DNA from: Lachnospiraceae bacterium
Lineage (GTDB): Bacteria; Bacillota; Clostridia; Lachnospirales; Lachnospiraceae
Assembly: GCA_009774625.1 (NCBI GenBank)
Contig: VSOB01000046.1
Span: forward strand, 1 to 23,274
Length of the DNA: 23,274 nt
Direction of reading: 5' to 3'
In this document: in pieces, positions 13,505 through 19,116 of the stretch
How the letters are laid out: each line of letters starts with the position of its first letter
Numbering within the stretch: position 1 is the stretch's first letter
Translations under genes and position numbers: made by a program
Notes under the pieces: model-generated
The model's input: only the letters and a program-made list of their open reading frames with translations
Told to the model about the DNA's origin: nothing
The model's database searches: none

Positions 13505-13600
13505 AGAAAGGCGATCGGAATTGATCTTCCGATGTGCCCTCAGTGAAGAATAATACAAGAATAGCATCCAACTTCTCAGGGCGGGATGCTATTTCTTTTT
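13505..13600 (+). ncRNA. Candidate type I antitoxin RNA 2
   Basis: Same layout as RNA 1: a 5' hairpin (GGCGATCGGAA with TTCCGATGTGCC), then a region overlapping the toxin 2 3' end. The terminator part differs in sequence from unit 1 (loop AACTTCTCAGGGC). Each antitoxin RNA is therefore an exact complement only of its own toxin message, which would give separate pairs. Confidence 0.62.
13560..13600. terminator. Shared terminator of toxin-antitoxin unit 2
   Basis: AATAGCATCC/GGATGCTATT, a 10-bp stem, followed by TCTTTTT on the plus strand. The stem overlaps the toxin stop codon. Confidence 0.75.
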
Positions 13601-13669
13601 GTGGTTGTTTATGTAAGACAATGCCGCGAAAATAACAAGCAATAATGTCAAAACTTCCATCACGCTCAT
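13589..13669 (-). CDS. Type I toxin, putative holin-like peptide, copy 2
   Basis: 26 aa: MSVMEV, then a single hydrophobic helix (LTLLLVIFAALSYI), then NNHKKK. It is closely related to copy 1, with the core MEVLTLLL and SYI.NHKKK tail conserved. GAGGGTG lies upstream of ATG 13669, inside the CCCTCT/AGAGGG leader hairpin. The expected role is a membrane-acting peptide kept silent by the convergent RNA, stabilising the island or responding to stress; the role is inferred from the family. Standard gene finders would miss both copies because of size. Confidence 0.87.
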   Translation of the reverse strand: MSVMEVLTLLLVIFAALSYINNHKKK

Positions 13670-13677
13670 GGGCATCA

Positions 13678-13701
13678 CCCTCTTTCGTAGAGACTAGAGG
13701 G
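13678..13701 (-). promoter_or_regulatory. Leader hairpin masking the toxin 2 ribosome binding site
   Basis: CCCTCT/AGAGGG with a 12-base loop. Conserved with unit 1 although the loop and flanking bases have changed. Confidence 0.7.
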
Positions 13702-13748
13702 TACCTTCGGAAAACCGCATCCTGCTTTCTTTTCGATCATACAATTTG

Positions 13749-13777
13749 ATTGCAGCATGATAATATGCGGCGGTCAA
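13749..13777 (-). promoter_or_regulatory. Promoter of toxin 2
   Basis: On the minus strand TTGACC, 17 bases, TGCAAT. The -35 is better and the -10 weaker than in unit 1. Confidence 0.6.
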
Positions 13778-13874
13778 TGATAATGTGCTTTAGAAATGAT
13801 AGGGACAGTTGAAGACACCTTGAAGACAGCTTGTTTTCCTCCTTGATTTTATTGAGTTTTCGAGCACTTTCAGT

Positions 13875-13894
13875 TTCGAATCCCGTCTCGTGCT
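13875..13894 (+). repeat. Attachment-site copy 2 (distal island end)
   Basis: Exact 20-base copy of the tRNA-Gly 3' end (11756-11775), not preceded by the rest of a tRNA. It marks the far end of the island. Confidence 0.8.
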
Positions 13895-13898
13895 TTGA

Positions 13899-13931
13899 AA
13901 AAGCCTTGCAGATAGATGCAGGGCTTTTGTT
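13899..13931 (+). terminator. Probable original tRNA-Gly terminator
   Basis: AAAAGCCTTGCA pairs with TGCAGGGCTTTT (12 bp with one G-T) around a 6-base loop. It lies 4 bases after the distal attachment copy, where the terminator of an uninterrupted tRNA-Gly gene would be. Confidence 0.7.
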
Positions 13932-13938
13932 ATTTATA

Positions 13939-13972
13939 ACAATAGAAAGCACGCTGCGGAACTTTCTATTGT
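13939..13972. terminator. Hairpin, possible terminator of the MATE gene
   Basis: An 11-bp perfect stem (ACAATAGAAAG/CTTTCTATTGT) with a 12-base loop. On the minus strand a T-containing tract (TATAAATAAC) follows, which is weak for a terminator. Confidence 0.35.
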
Positions 13973-13995
13973 CATGAATAACAACCTCCGGTGGA

Positions 13996-14068
13996 TGCGC
14001 ACTTCGCGCAAAAGGGAAATGGCGGCTGTCGCAGCCGCGCCCCGGCGCGAGTGTGCGCCCTGACACAC
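13996..14068. repeat. Cluster of four GC-rich hairpins
   Basis: Consecutive perfect stems: TGCGC/GCGCA, GCGGCTG/CAGCCGC, GCGC/GCGC and GTGTG/CACAC. GC is far above the surroundings. It resembles an intergenic dispersed repeat or structured RNA; no protein is supported here. Confidence 0.45.
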
Positions 14069-14120
14069 ACTTTTTCATGCGTGTTGCATTTCATGCCGCA
14101 TATTTTTAAAACTTTTCGTA

Positions 14121-15518
14121 TCACCCGGATATCTGCGTGCCGTTTCCGGTTTCTTCGAACAAATGATCCCGTGTAATATTATGCAGCCATTTACCGCTTC
14201 GGTAATGGCGGATGACCCAGGGCCATTTGACAAATTCGTCCGTACAGAGCAGAAAATAAACCCACAGTACCGGTAGATTCAGTATAAATGCTGCGAAAAA
14301 TCCCAGTGGTACGGCATAGACCCACATATCAATGGTATCACAGATAAAACCGAACCGACTGTCTCCGCCTGCCCGGAATACACCTGCGATCAGGGTGGTG
14401 TTTACCGCGGCTCCCATTATGTAGTAGGTATTGATCAGAAGCATGACTTTCAGATATTGTATGGCCTGTACCGAAAGAGAGGCGGAGGCGTAATGCAGTA
14501 CCGGCGGTATGGCGGCAAGGACGATTCCTCCGCCGACGGCGCCGGCGATAATTGTCAGCTTCATCAGATCTTTTGCGGCATGTCCTGCTTCTTCCAGTTT
14601 GTTTTCCCCGATGATATTTCCGAGTAAAATCCCGCCTGCATTTGCGATGCCAAAGCAGAGTATGGTGCCGAAATTCCGTACCACTACCACAAAGGAATTG
14701 GCGGCCACTGCGTCGGTTCCCAGATGTCCGATGATTACGGAATACATGGAAAATGCCACGCCCCAGCTTACGTCGTTGCCGAGAGCAGGCAGGGACAGTC
14801 TGATAAAATCTGAGAAAAGTGTTTTGTTTCGTACAAAGAGGTATCGGAAATCCAGTTTGATGTCAGGGCTTTTGGCAGATACGGCCAAACATGCCAGGAG
14901 CTGTATGAGCCGGGATAAGGAAGTGGCAATGGCCACACCGGCGGCTCCCAGAGGGGGAGCTCCAAACAGGCCGAAAATAAATACGGCGTTCAGGATTACA
15001 TTCAAAGAAAACGCCAGTACATTCATGGCGGTGCTGATTACGACTCTTCCCATACTTCTGAGTACTGTCAGATAGATTTCGGAAATACCCCAGCACAGAT
15101 ATGCAAGGCTCATAAAACGCAGATACAATGCACCTGTCACAATCAGATCCCGGTCATTGGTAAAAACCTGCATCATCAGCCGGGGAATCAGCAGTGCGGC
15201 TGCGGCAAAGAGCAGGGATATGCACAGGACGAACCGGAGGGCTATACCTTCGATGACCTGAATGGCCCGGAAATCTCTTTTTCCATAGTATTGGGCACAC
15301 AGCATGGCGGCGCCGGTCCCCAGGCCGTAAAATACCATAAACAAGATGCCGGCATACTGAGAGGCCAGCGATACGGCGGAAATGGATGTCTGCCCCACAT
15401 AATTGAGCATGATGACATCGGCAGAGCTGACGGCGGCGCTCAACAGGTTCTGAATGATGATGGGCAGCACCAGTTTGAAGATACGGCTGTAAATGGGGTT
15501 GGTGTTTATGAGGTTCAT
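14121..15518 (-). CDS. MATE family efflux transporter
   Basis: 465 aa with twelve hydrophobic segments in two homologous halves. The first half opens 'PIIIQNLLSAAVSSADVIMLNYVGQTSISAVSLASQ', given as the family pattern (P.i.q.l......D..ml...g...isavsla.q), followed by 'GLGTGAAMLCAQYYGKRD', the typical GxGxxxxxAQxxGxxD block. The second half repeats it as 'FGIANAGGILLGNIIGENKLEEA'. MATE proteins export drugs or metabolites using Na+ or H+ gradients; the substrate is not predictable. The ATG at 15518 follows AAGGAAG on the minus strand. It is transcribed divergently from the TraX-like gene and is not part of the tRNA island, since its 3' end lies 226 bases outside the distal attachment copy. Confidence 0.92.
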   Translation of the reverse strand: MNLINTNPIYSRIFKLVLPIIIQNLLSAAVSSADVIMLNYVGQTSISAVSLASQYAGILFMVFYGLGTGAAMLCAQYYGKRDFRAIQVIEGIALRFVLCISLLFAAAALLIPRLMMQVFTNDRDLIVTGALYLRFMSLAYLCWGISEIYLTVLRSMGRVVISTAMNVLAFSLNVILNAVFIFGLFGAPPLGAAGVAIATSLSRLIQLLACLAVSAKSPDIKLDFRYLFVRNKTLFSDFIRLSLPALGNDVSWGVAFSMYSVIIGHLGTDAVAANSFVVVVRNFGTILCFGIANAGGILLGNIIGENKLEEAGHAAKDLMKLTIIAGAVGGGIVLAAIPPVLHYASASLSVQAIQYLKVMLLINTYYIMGAAVNTTLIAGVFRAGGDSRFGFICDTIDMWVYAVPLGFFAAFILNLPVLWVYFLLCTDEFVKWPWVIRHYRSGKWLHNITRDHLFEETGNGTQISG

Positions 15519-15696
15519 GGGTATGGCTTCCTTTTTTGGTTCGTTTTGTAATGATTTTGTTTTCAGTAATCTGTGTTAAATTATCTGATATCTTATCACA
15601 GCATATGGACGAATGCAATCGGCAGAAGCGAACATGACAATAGTGGAATCCTGACAGGGGGTATGGTAAGATAGAAAAGCGGAAGGGAGGCAGCTT

Positions 15697-16497
15697 ATGG
15701 GAGTTGTAAAACATTCTGCCATGCAGACAAAGTATCGGTTCCTCACCGGCAACGGACTGAAATGGATCGCAGTGGTTTCCATGACGATTGACCATCTGGC
15801 GGCCGTTGTGCTGAAAGGGTATGTGAATGCATGGGTGAATCTGTTTTCAGAAAAGCAGTTGGCGGATCTGGATGTATTATATGGATGGATGCGGAATCTG
15901 GGCAGGATGGCTTTTCCGCTGTTTGCTTTCCTTCTGACAGAAGGATTTTTTCATACGGGGGACAGAAGGCGGTATAGGCTGCGGTTGTTTGTATTTGCAC
16001 TGTTGTCGGAGCTTCCCTATGATCTGGCTGTATATGGGCAGCTCTGGTATCCGGGGCGGCAGAATACGCTGTTTACGCTATTACTGGGTCTGATACTGAT
16101 GGAGGCGGCAGAACAGGCGGGAAAGCGGTTGGGCGCATCTGCCTGGCTGTTTGTATTTGTGGCAGGCAGTTGTCTGGCTTATTGGCTGGGGCTTGATTAT
16201 ACGTATCGTGGTATCTGGCTGATCGGTATATTTTACTTTTTTCATCATTACCGGACTGCGGCTGCTGCGGCAGGCTTTTGTCTGTTTTGGGCAAGCCCTT
16301 TTAGTCTGCCGGCATTTGTGCTGATCCTTTTCTATAATGGCAGTCGGAGCCGGCGATGTGCCACAGGCGATGCTATGGGGAAGGTGCAAAGAAACGGAAA
16401 AGGGCGGTACTGGTTTTATCTGTTTTATCCGCTGCACCTGCTCATCCTGTATGGGCTCTTGGCCGTGGTGCGCAGGCAGGCGATGCTTTTCAGATAA
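15697..16497 (+). CDS. TraX family membrane protein
   Basis: 266 aa with seven to eight hydrophobic segments. Family signatures are 'LKWIAVVSMTIDHLAAV', 'MRNLGRMAFPLFAFLLTEGF', 'RLFVFALLSELPYDLAVYG', 'QNTLFTLLLGLILM' and the C-terminal 'FYLFYPLHLLILYGL'. TraX N-acetylates F pilin on conjugative plasmids. Chromosomal homologues are common in Clostridia, where no pilin is involved, and are probably membrane acyltransferases with unknown acceptors. No conjugation genes are near. AGGGAGG lies 6 bases before ATG 15697. A basic, variable loop (GSRSRRC...GKVQRNGKGR) precedes the last helix. Confidence 0.9.
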   Translation: MGVVKHSAMQTKYRFLTGNGLKWIAVVSMTIDHLAAVVLKGYVNAWVNLFSEKQLADLDVLYGWMRNLGRMAFPLFAFLLTEGFFHTGDRRRYRLRLFVFALLSELPYDLAVYGQLWYPGRQNTLFTLLLGLILMEAAEQAGKRLGASAWLFVFVAGSCLAYWLGLDYTYRGIWLIGIFYFFHHYRTAAAAAGFCLFWASPFSLPAFVLILFYNGSRSRRCATGDAMGKVQRNGKGRYWFYLFYPLHLLILYGLLAVVRRQAMLFR

Positions 16498-16736
16498 ACA
16501 TGGCCTTTTGGGGCAGAATATGATACTATATAAAAAGAGAAGAGTGTCGGTTTTGCCTGGCTCCATGCAGTCCTGCAGTTGCATCCTTTTATCGGTTTTA
16601 TAGATGGGATCATCATTTACACAGCCACACAGAAACGGATATCGGCGCTGGAAAAGCAGGCATGGGGAAGCGTAAAACCGGGAAGGAGTATGACAGGAAA
16701 TGTAAACACAGAGACAGTTGGGAAAGGCGGGGTTAT

Positions 16737-18335
16737 ATGAAATTAACGTTTATCGGGGCGGACCATGAGGTAACAGGGAGCTGTCATTATCTGGAGGCGT
16801 GCGGGAAGCACATACTGATTGATTATGGGATGGAGCAGGGGGTCAAGGTGTATGAGAATGCACCGCTTCCCATAGAAGAATGTCTGATTGATTATGTGCT
16901 GCTGACGCATGCGCATATCGATCATTCCGGTATGCTGCCGCTTCTGTATGCAAGAGGATTCCGGGGACGGGTACTGATGACGGATGCCAGTGCGGATCTG
17001 TGCAGTATTATGCTGCGTGACTGTGCCCATATCCAGATGCAGGAGGCGGAATGGAAGAGCAGGAAAGCCAAGCGTCATGCGAAACTGGAAGTGGAAGAAC
17101 CGGTCTATACGATGGAAGATGCAGACGGTATCATAGGGTGTATTGTACCCTGTCATTATGATACGGTGATCCATCTGTGTGAAGGGATCCAGCTCCGGTT
17201 TACCGATATCGGACATCTTTTAGGGTCCTCCAGTATTGAGATCTGGCTGGAAGAAGGGGGACAGCAGAGAAAGATTGTCTTTTCCGGAGACATCGGAAAC
17301 AAAAACCAGCCGCTGATCAAAGATCCTAAGGTGACGGAGGAAGCGGATTATGTGGTGATGGAATCTACATACGGCAACAGGGTGCATTCCCTGGACAAAC
17401 CGGATTATGTGATGGAGCTGACCAGGATTTTAAGCGAAACCTTTGCCAAAGGCGGCAATGTGGTGATTCCTTCCTTTGCAGTGGGGCGGACCCAGGAGAT
17501 GCTCTATTTCCTCAGAAAGATCAAAGCGGATCGGCTGGTGGAAAATTATCCTGATTTCCCTGTCTATGTGGACAGTCCGCTGGCAGTGGAAGCGACCGGA
17601 ATCTTCAATAAAAATATTTATACCTGCTTTGATGAGGAGGCGATGGCGCTGGTCAATCAGGGTATCAATCCGATTCAGTTTCCGGGGCTGCATCTTTCCA
17701 TCACCAGCGAAGAATCCAAAATGATTAATTTTGATGAGACGCCCAAGGTGATTCTGTCGGCATCGGGTATGTGTGATGCAGGGCGGGTGCGTCATCATCT
17801 GAAGCATAATCTGTGGAGACCGGAATGTACGATACTGTTTGTGGGCTATCAGGCTGTGGGAACTCTGGGCAGGGTCATTGTGGACGGCACGGAGGAGGTC
17901 CGGCTGTTCGGTGAAACCATAACAGTGAGAGCCAGAATTGCCAAGCTGGCCGGCATGAGCGGCCATGCAGACAAGAACGGGCTGCTGGAATGGATCGGCG
18001 GATTTATCCAGAAACCGAAGCGGGTCTTTGTGGTGCATGGAGAGGACAGTATCTGCGAGGAGTTCCGGGAGTGTCTGGAAAAGGAGCACGGATATACCGC
18101 TTCTGCGCCTTACAGCGGCACCCGGTACGATCTGCTGACCAATACGTGCGAATATGCTGCCAAACCTGTGCCGGTTAAGAAGAAAACAAGAGCCGGCGAT
18201 ATTTTTGAACGTCTGCTGGCGGCAGGGCAGAGGCTGCTGGGCGTGATCCGGAGAAACGAAGGCGGAACGAACAAAGATCTGACGAAATTTACCGATCAGA
18301 TCAATTCGCTCTGCGATAAATGGGACAGAGACTGA
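16737..18335 (+). CDS. Metallo-beta-lactamase/beta-CASP ribonuclease
   Basis: 532 aa. Metal-binding motif 2 is H58-A-H60-I-D62-H63; further metallo-beta-lactamase motifs are 'GHLLGSSS' and 'FSGDIGN'. The inserted beta-CASP region is shown by 'PSFAVGRTQEMLY', 'VYVDSPLAVEAT', 'LSASGMCDAGRVRHHL' (motif B) and 'MSGHADKNGLLEWI' (motif C, His near 410). Such proteins are related to CPSF73/YSH1 and act on RNA. The C-terminal ~70 residues are basic (KKKTRAG, RRNEGG) and outside the core. ATG 16737 is chosen because the protein then begins at the first beta strand (MKLTFIGA), with GGCGGGG upstream; an in-frame ATG at 16662 would add 25 unrelated residues. Followed 31 bases later by folA. Confidence 0.9.
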   Translation: MKLTFIGADHEVTGSCHYLEACGKHILIDYGMEQGVKVYENAPLPIEECLIDYVLLTHAHIDHSGMLPLLYARGFRGRVLMTDASADLCSIMLRDCAHIQMQEAEWKSRKAKRHAKLEVEEPVYTMEDADGIIGCIVPCHYDTVIHLCEGIQLRFTDIGHLLGSSSIEIWLEEGGQQRKIVFSGDIGNKNQPLIKDPKVTEEADYVVMESTYGNRVHSLDKPDYVMELTRILSETFAKGGNVVIPSFAVGRTQEMLYFLRKIKADRLVENYPDFPVYVDSPLAVEATGIFNKNIYTCFDEEAMALVNQGINPIQFPGLHLSITSEESKMINFDETPKVILSASGMCDAGRVRHHLKHNLWRPECTILFVGYQAVGTLGRVIVDGTEEVRLFGETITVRARIAKLAGMSGHADKNGLLEWIGGFIQKPKRVFVVHGEDSICEEFRECLEKEHGYTASAPYSGTRYDLLTNTCEYAAKPVPVKKKTRAGDIFERLLAAGQRLLGVIRRNEGGTNKDLTKFTDQINSLCDKWDRD

Positions 18336-18366
18336 GCAAAAGACGGTTTCAGACAGGAGAAGGGGT

Positions 18367-18873
18367 ATGAATATCATTGCGGCAGTGGACAATAACTGGG
18401 CGATCGGCAATAAAAATGAGCTTCTTGTGCGGATACCCAATGACCAGAAATTTTTCAGGGAAGAGACGATGGGAAAGGTGATCGTGCTGGGACATCGGAC
18501 GCTTCTGACATTTCCTCAGGGGATGCCGCTGCAGGGCCGCAAAAATATCATTTTGTCACGGGATACAAAGCTGCAGGTTAAAAACGGTCTTGTGGTGCAT
18601 TCCCTGAAAGAGCTGGGAGAAGAACTGAAGCAATATGACTCTGAGGACATCTATATCGCAGGCGGCGAAAGCATTTATCAGCAGCTATTGCCCTACTGCG
18701 ATACGGCGCATATTACGAAGATCGACCGCAGCTATGAGGCGGACCGGTATTTTCCGAATCTGGATCGGATGTCTGAGTGGCAGATTACGCAGGACAGTGA
18801 GGAACAGACCTATTTTGACCTGGAATATGTGTTTTTAAAGTACGAGAGAGTGGGTGCGCCGGAAAAATTTTAA
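18367..18873 (+). CDS. folA: Dihydrofolate reductase
   Basis: 168 aa, normal length. It reduces dihydrofolate to tetrahydrofolate with NADPH. Visible are 'MNIIAAVDNNWAIGNKNELL' (the Met20-loop region, with 'WAIGN'), 'IPNDQKFFREET', which holds the active-site acidic Asp (PNDxxxF), 'VIVLGHRTLLTFP', 'GRKNIILSRD', 'IYIAGGESIYQQLLP' (NADPH-binding GG) and 'ADRYFP'. The usual 'GR.T' after MGK reads 'GHRT'. GGAGAAGGGG precedes ATG 18367. It lies 31 bases after the beta-CASP gene and is probably co-transcribed with it. The following 150 bases are AT-rich spacer leading to the CIRCE element. Confidence 0.94.
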   Translation: MNIIAAVDNNWAIGNKNELLVRIPNDQKFFREETMGKVIVLGHRTLLTFPQGMPLQGRKNIILSRDTKLQVKNGLVVHSLKELGEELKQYDSEDIYIAGGESIYQQLLPYCDTAHITKIDRSYEADRYFPNLDRMSEWQITQDSEEQTYFDLEYVFLKYERVGAPEKF

Positions 18874-19022
18874 TATGTCCCGCAGGTGAAAGCCATAAAA
18901 AGCAGCGGTCCGGAAAGCCCGGATTGACTTGGCGGTTACAGTGCAGAAAGGCAGTCTGCGGTAAGTTTACAAAAATTTTAGAAATGAAAAATTCCCGGAA
19001 ATTCAATATTTTTTTCATATTA

Positions 19023-19049
19023 TTAGCACTCATATTAAATGAGTGCTAA
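19023..19049. promoter_or_regulatory. CIRCE operator (HrcA binding site)
   Basis: Perfect TTAGCACTC, 9 bases, GAGTGCTAA. HrcA represses class I heat-shock genes through this site. Here it lies directly before the htpG promoter, 7 bases upstream of the -35. Confidence 0.96.
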
Positions 19050-19056
19050 TTTTTTC

Positions 19057-19085
19057 TTGACTTCTGGGTCAGAGGGACTTACAAT
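19057..19085 (+). promoter_or_regulatory. SigA-type promoter of htpG
   Basis: TTGACT, 17 bases, TACAAT, just downstream of CIRCE and 31 bases before the htpG start. Confidence 0.75.
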
Positions 19086-19116
19086 CGAAGGTAAGCAGAA
19101 AGGATGTGAAAAAAAT

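Larger units (their letters stand above)
13439..13874. repeat. Tandem repeat unit 2 (toxin-antitoxin unit)
   Basis: Second copy of the unit at 12922-13352. Its right end stops exactly at the distal attachment repeat. The ~85 bases between the units (13353-13438) are not repeated; they contain a CACCTG/CAGGTG hairpin (13380-13396). Confidence 0.8.
11756..13894. mobile_element. Remnant genomic island integrated at tRNA-Gly
   Basis: The island is bounded by the 20-bp direct repeat of the tRNA 3' end. A second terminator just outside the distal repeat (13899-13931) looks like the tRNA's original terminator, displaced by insertion. It contains a terminator, a frameshifted secreted-protein gene, a deletion remnant and two tandem type I toxin-antitoxin units. 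No integrase or excisionase frame is present, so it should not be able to excise by itself. The boundaries are seen directly; the integration history is inferred. Confidence 0.7.

Noticed and set aside
12814..13874. CRISPR array
   Set aside because: The direct repeats are two ~430-bp units plus a remnant, not short regularly spaced repeats with unique spacers.
13737..14078. 113-aa minus-strand frame beginning MKKCVSGRTLAPG
   Set aside because: It runs through the hairpin cluster, the tRNA terminator, the attachment repeat and toxin unit 2's promoter; composition is not protein-like and no ribosome site is present.
15697..16497. Conjugative element marked by TraX
   Set aside because: TraX-like genes are widespread on clostridial chromosomes, and no relaxase, coupling protein or pilus gene is nearby.
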